This document shows positions 49,045 through 60,643 of a DNA stretch of 64,000 bases, in pieces. Each line of letters begins with the position of its first letter. Within the stretch, counting starts at the first letter, position 1. Source of the DNA: Euptelea pleiosperma (Eukaryota; Streptophyta; Magnoliopsida; Ranunculales; Eupteleaceae); contig CM068552.1 in assembly GCA_035048495.1 (NCBI GenBank), forward strand, positions 16,926,753-16,990,752, written 5' to 3'. The notes below the pieces were generated by a model, which was given only the letters and a program-made list of their open reading frames with translations, made no database searches and had not been told where the DNA came from. The position numbers and the translations under genes were made by a program.

Positions 49045-51544
49045 TCTATACTAAAGCTCGACCCTGCTGAGGTGGCGCTTTCTCCAGCTTTTTAGTTTAT
49101 CCCAAAAACATCCCTACACAAAATATCTCTATTTTCAATCCCGTCCCCTCTCTTTAATTTTTTTATTAATTCTCAAATTCTCTCCCATCTCCAATTAATT
49201 CTGAAACATCTTTTCTCTTTCCAATCCTACGACTCCCCATCTCCTTATTTCATTCATTAATTCCTAAATTTTTAACCGATGCATTAAGAAATCTATTTTG
49301 ATTTGTTTCCAAAATCAATGCATTAATTATAACCGTTTTCTCTTCCTAAACAATGCATTAAGAAAATCAATATGATTTGTTTCCATAATCGATGCGTTAA
49401 GAAATACATTTTGGTTTGTTTCCAAAACCAATGCATTAATTTCGACTGTTCTCTCTTCGTAACCGATGCATTAAGAAAATCAATGTGATTTGTTTTCATA
49501 ACCGATGCATTACAAAATCTAAAGGTTTTCATACGCAAAGGTATTCTGATTTTTAGAATTCTATTTTGGTTGCTTTCCATAACCGCATCATTAAGAAATA
49601 TAATTAAAATTTTCATATGGAAAGGTAACCTCCATATGAAAATTCCCGTGCCTTTCCCTCTCCCTCTATCTTAAAATATTTAAATCTCTCCATCTTTCTT
49701 TTGGCTGATGAGTTCTATTTTTTAGGCAACTCAAATGATTTTCCGTCAATCTTTTCTCTCTCTTTCATTAAAAAATATATAGATTTTTTTTTCCAATTGA
49801 AATATTGATTATGTATAATTTTATAGGGAAAAAATATATTCTGATATGGTTATATTTTTTCGGATTTATTCAAGCTCTTGAGACAAACATTTGATTTGTT
49901 GAAACTAAAAATAACCAATCTCTGCAATGATCCTCTGTCAGCGGTTCAGCACGACAACAAAAAGGTAAATATTAGGGTAGCCATTCGAAATCCTGATGAA
50001 AAAATGTGTTAGAGATCTCCCCAAGGAGCAGGTATGCATATTTTTCTTTTTCTTTTCCTCTTCTTTATTCATATTTTTTCTCAATGAGAAGTGAGGTCAG
50101 ACCAAAGGCATAAAAATGGTGCTTGAGGCATACCCGTCATGAGTTTACATATTTTTTTAAATTTGTTTTGAAATGTTTATTGGCATTTTTTTTCAACACT
50201 TCACTCGCACACATCTCAGTTCTCACCCGTTTGGAAATAGTGTTTGTAAGAATAAGGGATGTGATGATGCAAAGTTTTGGCTACATGTATACACAGTATT
50301 CTAGATCTATTTTAGAAGAGGGGAGCGTACTATAGTTATTTTGATGAACGAAGATCACCCCATCTTTAAATGGAAATGAAGAGGATGCTCGAAGCCATTG
50401 ATTCAGTCGAAGGTCGAGTTTGCATAGAGTTGCTCGATTTATTTGGAGAGTGAGCAATCGTTAAATGAGGAAGCCGTCGATGCATGCTTGGTAAGAGAAA
50501 TGACATGTTAGCCACCACTACACATGTCCCTACAATAAGAATTTTGGCTGGCGTTCTTCGGGTTCCAGCATAAAAATTAGCTTGATTTGTGATCTCTATC
50601 CATTGAATCTAGAACTCAAAAAGAAGAAATCCAATATAAAGATGTTACCAAATGAAAATGCTCGAATCCTACAGCTAGCTCGAGATCACTAATTAGGCTG
50701 ATTTGTGGCTTCAACGGGTGGACCAATCATTCATGAGTTAATGTTGTAGGCCATTATATACAAAATTATATGGAGTTGTAATTTTACATGTATCAATTAT
50801 ATAACTATACTTTAATCATATCATAACGCTCTATCTTATTATAGACCATCAATGGTCATCTAGAAGCACAATATCATGATATAAGTGACATAGGTGACGG
50901 GTCTCACAAGTCGCAATTATCATGATCTAAAGCAAGAGCGATGACCCATGTGATCAGATCACGATTATTGAATATATAACATGTATAACTTTTTTTGTCA
51001 CACAACTTCATATTTTATTAAGGTATATATTTCAGTTATAGTAAATTCATTTAAATAAAAGTAAATAGGTGACCAAATTGAATAGTTTAAACGCTAAATG
51101 TTGATTTCGGTTTAACTAGCCAGTACAAATGGGGTTAATGATTGAGAGTGGTTAATTTTTTAATAAAATTTATGATTAATGCTCACTCATATCAATTGAA
51201 CTGATCAGTCTGATATGGTTCTCAAACATTGGTTTCTATTATCGCCAACATAGACCTCTACTCAGCAAATGCACTTCATACATCAATAATTCTACTGCAA
51301 ATCATAAAATAACTTACAGAGGGGATTGGTTAACAAAAGAGACTCTTAAGTGATTTCACGTTTCGAATAAAATAGGATTCGCTCTAGATGCCTACATAAC
51401 AAAAATCTAACAAATACAACTATTCTCACAAGAATTTCTTATATTGATTTAATTTATATTATTTTTTATTTTTATTTTTCCTTGCTTAACAAAATAAGAC
51501 ATTGTTATTTATGCCCGTGCTTTAGCACGGGTGTTGATTACTAG
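49045..51544 (+). mobile_element. Non-autonomous Helitron, 2500 bp
   Basis: The 5' end is TCTATACTAAAGCTCGACC. The 3' end has the hairpin CCCGTGC-TTTA-GCACGGG (51514-51531), nine bases, then CTAG (51541-51544). The flanking bases are A on the left and T on the right, the expected Helitron target. No Rep/helicase coding sequence is inside. Its content includes a minisatellite (49.27-49.61 kb) and a MITE-family remnant (50.53-50.75 kb). Confidence 0.85.
49270..49615. repeat. Minisatellite inside the Helitron
   Basis: Imperfect units of roughly 50-65 bp are built from accgatgcattaagaaaatc, aatgtgatttgtttccataa and variants with gcattaatt. At least five are visible. An apparent minus-strand open frame through it reflects the repeat. 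Confidence 0.85.
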
Positions 51545-54500
51545 TTTACTATTCTATATAACAAAACACATTGGTTGTCTCCCTACTTATACCTCCTCTT
51601 ATAAGCATCAAGAAAGAAGGGCTGAGATCTAATCCTCCATCAAATGGACGGTGGATCTCCGCCACTCACCTGATTTTGGTAAATTCTTTGTCGAGGAATG
51701 CCGATGGCACGGGGCACCCACTAGTCTATATAATAAAACAGGACAGTTGTTTCCCCTTCTTATCCGGCTTCATAAAGGATGGTCGAGATCTTATCACACC
51801 AAATGGATAATGGATCTTAGCCACTCACACCCAATTTTAACAAATGCTTTGTCGATGAGTGCCATGGGCATGGGTCACCTACTATTTACCTACATATAAG
51901 GAATGAAATGGGTTGGATTTACGTATAGCCCAAGGGTCAGGCTCAAGAGCCCCACTTTTTATGCCTCGAGAGGGGTGTTACAGTTAAAACGACAGTTAAA
52001 ACAAATTGAAACGGCCAGGGCAAAAACAAAAAAAATAGATTTTAACGGATTTTATGATTTTAACTAAATAACAAAATAGGACGGTTGTCTCCCACTCTTA
52101 TCCGGCTTCATAAAGGATGGCCGAGATCTTATCACACCAAACGGACATTGGATCTCAGCCACATACACCCAATTTTGACAAACACTTTGTCAATGAGTGC
52201 CGTGGGCACGGGTCACTACTATTTACCTACATATAAGGAGTGAAATGGGTTGGATTTACATATAGCCCAAGGGTCAGGCTCAGGAGCCCCACTTTTATGC
52301 CTCGAGAGGGTTGTTACCGTTAAAACGGATTGAAAAGGCCAATGGCAAAAATAGAAAAAATAGATTTTAATGATTTTAACGAAAAAAAGTGGTGCTGAAA
52401 TTCAAAATTTAAAATTTGAAAAGTAAATTAACGGATATTTAATAGTTTTCTTATGCCCCTCTTATCTTATATGGCTTCAATAATGAGTGGCTGAGATTCA
52501 CTATGCTTCATATCGATGGCTGAGATTAACTCCCACCCGATTTTAACAAACACTTTGTCATAAAGTGTCGCAGACACGGGCCACCCACGCATATATAAAG
52601 ACAACTCAGTTGTATTCTCTTATCTTATCCATCCATCTAATGTGGACGGTTAGATTTCAGCCACTCAATCAGCCTCATTTGACTTCCATTTATTTAAAAT
52701 TTAAATTCTAACACCGTTATTTTTTGTTATTTCTATTAGTTTTCCATTTCTCCCTCAGTGCGTTACAATCCATTATAACAGCCATTATATCGTTTGAGTG
52801 TCGAAGGCACCCAATTTTTGCAAACGTTTTTGTCAGAGAGTGCCGTGGGCATGGGACATTTACTATTCTATATAACAAAACACATTGGTTGTCTCCCTAC
52901 TTATACCTCCTCTTATAAGCATCAACAAAGAACGACCGAGATCTAATCCTCCCCCAAATGGACGGTGGATCTCCGCCACTCAACTGATTTTGGTAAATTC
53001 TTTGTCGAGGAGTGCCGATGGCATGGGACACCCACTAGTCTATATAACAAAACAGGACGGTTGTCTCCCCCTCTTATCCGGCTTCACAAAGGATGGCCGA
53101 GATCTTATCACACCAAATGGACGGTGGATCTCAGCCACTCACACCCAATTTTGACAAACGCTTTGTCGAAGAGTGTCGTCGGCACGGGTCACCTACTATC
53201 TATATAACAAAATAGAGAAGTTGTCTCCCCACTTATACCCCCTCTTATCTATTTAGACAAAGAAGGGCTGAGATCTTATCCCCCAAATAGATGATGGATC
53301 TCAGCCATTTACACCCAATTTTGAAAAACGCTTTGTTGGAGAGTGCCGTGGGCATGGGCCACCCACTATCTATATAACAAGTGACAGTGGTTGTCTTATA
53401 CCCCTCTCATCTTTTATGGCTTCAATAATGAGTGGCTGAGATCCACTATGCTTCATATCGATGGCTGAGATTAACTCACACCTGATTTTGACAAACACTT
53501 TGTCGGAAAGTACCCACCCACGCATATAACAAGACAACTCAGTTGTATTCTCTTATCTTATCCATCCATCTAATGTGGACGGTTAGATAAAGAGTAGTTG
53601 AGATCAAATCCATCAATCTAATGTGGACAGCTAGATTTCAGCCACTCAATCCGCCTCATTTGACCTCAATTTATTCAAAATTTGAATTTCAACACCGTTA
53701 TTTTTTGTTATTTATGTTATTTTTCCATTTCTCCCTCTGTGCGTTACAATCCGTTATAATGAAAAAAACGGTAACACCCCAGTCCGTTATACCGTTTGAG
53801 TGCTAAAGACACCCAATTTTTGCAAACGCTTTTGTCGGAGAGTGCCGTGGGCACGGGCCGTTTACTAGTCTATGTAACAAAACAGGGAAGTTGTCTCCCC
53901 ACTTATACCCCCTCTTATCTGTTTCAAAAAAGAAGGGCCGAGATCTTATCTCCCAAATGATGGTGGATCTCAACCACTCTCACCCGATTCTAAGAAATGC
54001 TTTGTAGGGGAGTACCGAGCGCACGGGCCACGTACTATCAATATAACAAGTGACTGGTTTTCTTATACCCCATCTTATCTTATATGGCTTCAATAATGAG
54101 TGGCTGAGATCCACTATGCTTCATATCGATGGCTGAGATTAACTCCCACCCGATTTTGACAAACACTTTATCGGAAAGTGCTGCGGGCACGGCCCACCCA
54201 TGCATATAACAAGACAACTCAGTTGTATTGTCTTATCTTATCCATCCATCCATCTAATGTGGACGGTTAGATAAAGAGTGGTTGAGATCATATCCATCGA
54301 TCTAATGTGGACGGTTAGATTTCAGCCACTCAATCCGCCTCATTTGACCTCAATTTATTCAAAATTTGAATTTCAACACCGTTATTTTCCCATTTCTCCC
54401 TCCGTGAGTTACAATCTGTTATACAGCCGTTATAATGGAAAACACCCCTGTCCGTTATACCGTTTTAGTGCCGAAGGCACCCAATTTTTACAAACGCTTT

Positions 54501-57500
54501 TGTCGGAGTGCCATGGGCACGGGCCATTTACTAGTCTATATAACAAAATAGGGAAGTTGTCTTATCTGTTATCTTATCCTGCTTCATAAGATAAAGAGTG
54601 ATTGAGATCAAATCCATCCATCTAATGTGGACGGTTAGATTTCAGCCACTCAATCCCCCTCATTAATTCAGTCACTCCCACTCATTTGATACTGCCACAT
54701 GGCCCATATTGTGTCCTATATAGAATCCTATCATTTTTAGGGCTGTCAACGGAGCCCCGCCCTTATTGAAAATGTGAAATTCAAAATTTGAAATCTGAAT
54801 TTTAGCGCCATCATTTTCCATTATTTTTTGTTATTTCGTTATTTTACCATTTTGAACCCTATACGTTACAATCCATTATAATGGAAAAATGATAAAGCCC
54901 CCAGTCCGTTCTACCTTTTGAGTGCCGAAGTACACCCAATTTTTGCAACAGCTTTTGTCGGAGAGTGCCATAGGCACATGGCATTTACTATCTATATAAC
55001 AAAACAGGGAAGTTGTCTCCCCACTTATACCCCCTCTGATATGTTTTAACAAAGAAGGGCCGAGATCTTATCCCCGAACTAGACGGTGGATCTCAGCCAC
55101 TCACACCCAATTTTGACAAATGCTTTATCCGGAATTGCAATGGGCACGGGCCACCCACTATCAATATAACAAGTGACTGTGGTTTTCTTATACCCCCTCT
55201 TATCTTATATGGCTTCAATAATGAGTGGCTGAGATCCACTATGCTTCATATCGATGGCTGAGATTAACTCCCACTTGATTTTGACAAATACTTTGTCGGA
55301 AAGTGCTGCGGGCACGGGCCACCCACACATATAACAAGACAACTCAGTTGTATTCTCTTATCTTATCCATCCATCTAATGGGGACGGTTAGATAAAGAGC
55401 GGTTGAGATCAAATCCATCGATCTAATGTGGACGGTTAGATTTTAGCCACTCATTAATCCGCCTCATTTGACCTCAATTTATTCAAATTTTGAATTTCAA
55501 CACCGTTATTTTTTGATTTTTATGTTATTTTCTCATTTCTCCCTCTGTACGTTACAATCCGTTATAACAGCCATTATAATGGAAAAAACGGTAACGCCCT
55601 ATTCTGTAATACCATTTGAGTGATGAAGGCACCCAATTTTTGCATACGCTTTTGTCGGAGAGTGCCGTGGGCATGGGCCATTTACTATTCTATATAACAA
55701 AACACATTGGTTGTCTCCCTACTTATACCTCCTCTTATAAACATCAACAAAGAAGGGCCAAGATCTAATCCTCCCCCAAATGGACAGTGGATCTCCTCCA
55801 CTCACCTGATTTTTGACAAATTCTTTGTCGAGGAGTGCCGATGGCATGGGTCACCCACTAGTTTACCTACATATAAGGAATGAAATGGGTTGGATTTACA
55901 TATAGCCCAAGGGTCAGGCTTAGGAGCCCCACTTTTTATGCCTCGAGAGGGGTGTTACCGTTAAAACGGATTGAAACGGCCACTGACAAAAATGAAAAAA
56001 AATAGATTCTAATGGAAATTTAAAAATTAAAAATTAAAAAAAAATATAATTTAACAAAAATTTAATGGTTTTCTTATGCCCCTCTTATCTTATATGGCTA
56101 CAATAATGAGTGGCAGAGATCAACTATGCTTCATATCGATGGCTGAGATTAACTCCCACCCCATTTTGACAAACACTTTGTCAGAACGTGCCGCGGGCAC
56201 GGGCCACCCACGCATATATCAAGACAGCTCAGTTGTACTCTCTTATCTTATCCATCCATCTAATGTGGACGGTTAGATAAAGAGTGGTTGAGATCAAATC
56301 CATCGATCTAATGTGGACGATCAAATTTCAGCCATTCAATCCGCCTCATTTGACCTCAATTTATTCAAAATTTAAATTTCAACACCATTATTTTTTATTA
56401 TTTCTGTTATTTTCCCATTTCTCCCTCTGTGCGTTACAATCCTTTATAACAGCCGTTATAATGGAAAAAATGGTAATGTCCCAGTCCGTTATACCGTTTG
56501 AGTGCCGAAGGCACCCAATTTTAGCAAACGCTTTTATCGGAGAGTGCCGTGGGCATGGGCCATTTACTATTCTATATAACAAAACACATTGGTTGTCTCC
56601 CTACTTGTACCTCCTCTTATAAGCATCAATAAAGAATGGTCAAGATCTAATCCTCCCCCAAATGGATGGTGGATCTCCGCCACTCACCTGATTTTGGCAA
56701 ATTCTTTGTCGAGGAGTGCCGATGGCATGGGGCACCCACTAGTCTATATAACAAAACAGGGAAGTTGTCTCCCCCTCTTATCCCGATTCATAAAGGATGG
56801 CCAAGATCTTATCCCCCAACTGGAAGGTGGATCTCAGCCACTCATACCCAATTTTGGCAAATGCTTTGTCAGGGAGTGCCGGGGGCACGGGCCACCCACT
56901 AGTCTATATAGCAAAACAGGGAAGGTGTCTCCCCACTTATACCCCCTCTTATCTATTTAGACAAAGAAGGGCTGAGATCTTATCCCCCAAATAGATGGTG
57001 GATCTCAGCCATTCAAACCCAATTTTGACAAACGCTTTGTTGGAGAGTGCCGTGGGCACTGGCCACCCACTATCTATATAACAAGTGACAGTGGTTGTCT
57101 TATACCCCTCTTATCTTATATGGCTTCAATAATGAGTGGCTGAGATCCACTATGCTTCATATCGATGGCTGAGATTAACTCCCACCCAATTTTGACAAAC
57201 ACTTTGTCGGAAAGTACCGCGGGCACGGGCCACCCACACATATAACAAGACAACTCAATTGTATTCTCTTATCCTATCCATCCATCTAATGTGGACGGTT
57301 AGATAAAGAGTGGTTGAGATCAAATCCATCGATCTAATGCGGATGGTTAGATTTCAGCCACTCAATCCGCCTTATTTGACCTCAATTTATTCAAAATTTG
57401 AATTTCAACACCGTTATTTTTTGTTATTTCTGTTTTTTTACTATTTCTCCCTCTGTGCATTACAATCCGTTATAATAGCCGTTGTAATGGAAAAAACGGT

Positions 57501-58439
57501 AACGCCCCAGTCCGTTATACCATTTGAGTGCCGAAGGCACCCAATTTTTACAAACACTTTTGTCGGAGAGTGCCGTGGGCATGGGCCATTTACTATTCTA
57601 TATAACAAAACACATTGGTTGTCTCCCTACTTATACCTCATCTAATCCTCCCCCAAATAGAGGGTGGATCTCCGCTACTCACCTGATTTTGGCAAATTCT
57701 TTGTCGAGGAGTGCCGATGGCACGGGGCATCCACTAGTCTATATAATAAAACATAGTGGTTGTCTCCCCCTCTTATAGGCTTCATATATCCAAGGGCCCA
57801 TATCAACCCTTACATAAAAAAAAAATTATATGGTTGGATTAATTTAACAGGGAAATTGTCTACCCACTTATACCCCTCTTATCTGCTTCACAAAGGATGG
57901 CAGAGATCTTATCCCCCAAATGGACTATGGATCTCAACCACTCACACCAAATTTTGGGAAATGCTTTGTAGGGGAGTGCCGAGAGCACGGGCCACTCACT
58001 ATACATCTATATAACAAAACACAGCGGTTGTCTCCTCCTCTTATAGGCTTCATATATCCAAGGGCCCATATCAACCGTTACATAAAAAAAAATTTAGACG
58101 GTTGGATTAATTTAATAGGGAAATTTTCTACCTACTTACACCCCTCTTATTGGCTTCACAAAGGATGACATGATCTTATCCTCCAAATGGACTATGGATC
58201 TCAACCACTCACACCGGATTTTGGGAAATGCTTTGTAGGGGAGTGCCGAGTGCATGGGACACCCACTATACATCTATATAACAAAATAGAAAAGTCACTT
58301 ATCCCCCTTCTTAACGGCTTCAGAAAGGATGGTCGGGATCTTATCACCCCAAATGGATGGTGGATCTAAGCCAATCACACCCGATTTTGGCAAACACTTT
58401 GTCGGAGAGTGCTGTGGGCACGGGCCACCTACTAGTAAC

Positions 58440-59204
58440 TCTACAAAATAGAGGATTTGATTAATTAAAAAAATTAATTAATTAAATATACGAAAAATTT
58501 CTAAAAAGAAAATAAACTTTAATCTATTTACAAAAAAGAATACAACTTTTCGCAAATCCCAAAAAAGAAAACGAAACACCCTTTCAAAGGGCGTTTCATT
58601 ACGTGGCACATGTTTATCAAAAAATGCCCTTTAAAAGGGCGTTTGTCAGTAAAAAACGTCATTTTAAAGGGCGTTTTTCAGTAATAGACGCCTTTTTAAA
58701 AAACGTCTGTCAGATCTCTGACAACTGACTTAAAGGGCATTTTTTGATACCCAATTTTTACGCCCATTTTGGCGTACCCAGAAGATGAATCAATGGCTAA
58801 TTTTTGGTGAGGATGATCTCTACGGTGAGGAGATCATCCTCACAAAAATTCAGATCATTCCGATATTCGTAGATTGGTTTAGAAGTTGAGGAATTATGGG
58901 ACCTTTTTTTAAATTTCTCAGGAATAAACGCCCTTTAAAAGGGCGTTTGTCAGACGTGTCAGCCATCAGTCATTCGTTAGTCAGTCGGCGACTGATTGGA
59001 CTGACAGCAGACGAAAGGGTGTTTCGTTTTCTTTTTTTGGGATTTGTGAAAAGTTGTATTCTTTTTTGTAAATAAATTAAAGTTTGTTTTCTTTTCTGCA
59101 ATTTTCAGTTAAATATATAATAAGATTTTCATTCTTTATTTATTTTCAATAAACGTTTTTATTTATTAATAATTCCCGAGCTTAGCACAGGATAATAACA
59201 TTAG
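58440..59204 (+). mobile_element. Possible decayed short Helitron around the MULE-like insertion
   Basis: tctacaaaatagagg at 58440 resembles a Helitron 5' start. ttcccgagcttagcacagga followed by taataacattag at 59173-59204 resembles a decayed 3' hairpin plus CTAG. The MULE-like element at 58491-59108 would lie inside it. The left flanking base is C, not A, so support is weak. Confidence 0.3.
58491..59108. mobile_element. MULE-like element, 618 bp, 9-bp TSD (copy 1)
   Basis: The flanking duplication is ttaaatata (58482-58490 and 59109-59117). Terminal inverted repeats of about 100 bp contain gaatacaacttttcgcaaat, cccaaaaaagaaaacgaaac and gccctttcaaag-like words, mirrored at the right end. The interior has cgccctttaaaagggcgttt palindromes and a copy of the gatttttggtgaggatgatc repeat. 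It has no transposase. Confidence 0.88.
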
Positions 59205-59319
59205 TTGACTAATGAATGTTTGGCCCACACTTTGCTGAACCTATACACCAAAAATAAGCATGATTGGTGATTTACAACGGTTGCGTTTGACTACTTTTCA
59301 TTGTGGGCTTGGAACCAAC

Positions 59320-59727
59320 TATGGGTGTCAATTTTACCGGTTTAACCGGAACCGGAACCGAAAACACCGGTTCCGGTTCCACATTTTTAGGAACCGATTA
59401 AAAAGGAACAGGAACCGGAACTGAACCAAAAATAATGGTTTCGGTTCCGGGTAGTCTAATATGGAACCGAAACCGATAAGAACTGGAATCGAACCAATAA
59501 GAACTGGTACAAATATATAAATATAGTGTCAAAATTCTCAAGATTTGGCTCAATATACACGGAACCGGAACTAGAACTGACATAAATACATAATCGGTTC
59601 CGGTCCTGGATCCATCACTTTGAGAACTGGAACCGTTACGGAACCGAACCGATAAGAACTGGAATTGATTGTTCCGGTTCTGGCCACCTTAGGAACCGAA
59701 CCGGAACCCTACCCGTTGTCACCCCTA
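59320..59727. mobile_element. hAT-like MITE, 408 bp, 8-bp TSD
   Basis: It is flanked by identical gaaccaac (59312-59319 and 59728-59735). The termini are tatgggtgtcaa and ttgtcacccccta-like (ttgtcacccccta reads as ttgtcacccctA in the sequence), giving a TAGGGGTGTCAA-type inverted repeat. The interior is dominated by aaccggaaccggaaccg and its complement. The size, TIR and 8-bp duplication fit the hAT superfamily. Confidence 0.88.
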
Positions 59728-59739
59728 GAACCAACCCAT

Positions 59740-60118
59740 AGGCCAGATTATAATCCCAGGAAAAAAAAGTGCTCAAATCCAACGATTAGAAATCATCAAT
59801 AATGCTGATTTTGATGGAGTAAAACTTTGATGACAGGCCCTATCAACGAGGCCGATGACATGTTAAATTTTAGGAAGCTTATATGAAGTGCTTATCCAGT
59901 AGCACTTATATAAAAAGTGCTTAAGTTAAGCTGTTTTGGCCGTTTGGTAACCATATATGAAAAGAGTTTCGTTCTTAAAAAGCCTTTTATCGGTATTTGG
60001 TAAAAAGTCAGTTTTTGGTGGAAAATACCTATTTTACCCCTAAAAATAGTTAAATGCACTAAAAAAAATGTTAAACTCGATTTTATTTAATCTGCGCCTA
60101 TGGGCTTAATTTTTTTTT
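59740..60118. other. Intergenic, repeat fragments
   Basis: A half-copy of the palindromic MITE family lies at 59.74-59.83 kb. Then comes aagtgcttatccagtagcac followed by ttatataaaaagtgctta, an unnamed MITE-like stretch (59.87-60.05 kb). Confidence 0.5.
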
Positions 60119-60634
60119 CAGAAAATTTCTAAAAAGAAAACAAATTTTAATCTATTTACAAAAAAGAATACAACTTTTCGCAAATCCCAAAAAAGAAAAC
60201 GAAACGCCCTTTCAAAGAGCGTTTCATTACGTGGCACATGTTTATCAAAAAACGCCCTTTAAAAGGGCGTTTGTCAGTAAAAAACGCCATTTTAAATGGT
60301 GTTTTTCAGTAATAGACGTCTTTTTAAAAAACGTCTGTCAGACCTCTGACAACTGACAGAAATTCAGATCATTCTGATATTCGTAGACTGGTTTAGAAGT
60401 TGAGGAATTATGGAACGTTTTTTAAAAAACCATTTGGAATAAACGCCCTTTAAAAGGGCGTTTGTCAGACGTGTCAGCCATCAGTCATTCGTTAGTCAGT
60501 CGGCGACTGATTCGACTGACAGTAGACGAAACGCCCTTTGAAAGAGCGTTTCGTTTTCTTTTTTGGGATTTGCGAAAAGTTGTATTCTTTTTTGTAAATA
60601 GATTAAAGTTTGTTTTCTTTTCTGCAATTTTCCA
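60119..60634. mobile_element. MULE-like element, 516 bp (copy 2)
   Basis: It has the same arms as copy 1: gaatacaacttttcgcaaat and gaaacgccctttcaaagagc at the left, inverted at the right. The inner cgccctttaaaagggcgttt palindromes are also present. It is flanked by nine T on each side (60110-60118 and 60635-60643). That fits a 9-bp duplication but is low complexity. The interior is shorter than in copy 1. Confidence 0.82.
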
Positions 60635-60643
60635 TTTTTTTTT

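Larger units (their letters stand above)
47522..58435 (+). repeat. Tandem higher-order array of Helitron-end-like units
   Basis: Units start TCTATATAACAAAACA (or close variants). They end in a GTGCCGTGGGCACGGGCCAC hairpin followed by CCACTAG, TTACTAG or decayed forms, and the next unit starts at the next base. Starts read by eye are 47522, 47849, 51553, 51725, 52867, 53039, 53199, 53369, 53869, 54038, 54535, 54991, 55161, 55689, 56571, 56743, 56903, 57073, 57597, 57738, 58006 and 58273. The spacing 172-160-170 followed by about 500 bp occurs twice (52867 and 56571). Open frames across it follow the repeat and are not genes. A 2.5-kb Helitron interrupts it at 49045-51544. Confidence 0.9.

Noticed and set aside
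56284..56622. Open frames of 80-124 codons throughout 51.5-58.4 kb
   Set aside because: They run through the tandem units in phase with the repeat and recur with the same wording in each copy. There are no domains, promoters or splice signals, so they are repeat artefacts.
47522..58435. CRISPR-like array
   Set aside because: This is a plant nuclear context. Units are 160-530 bp and whole units are repeated with no unique spacers.
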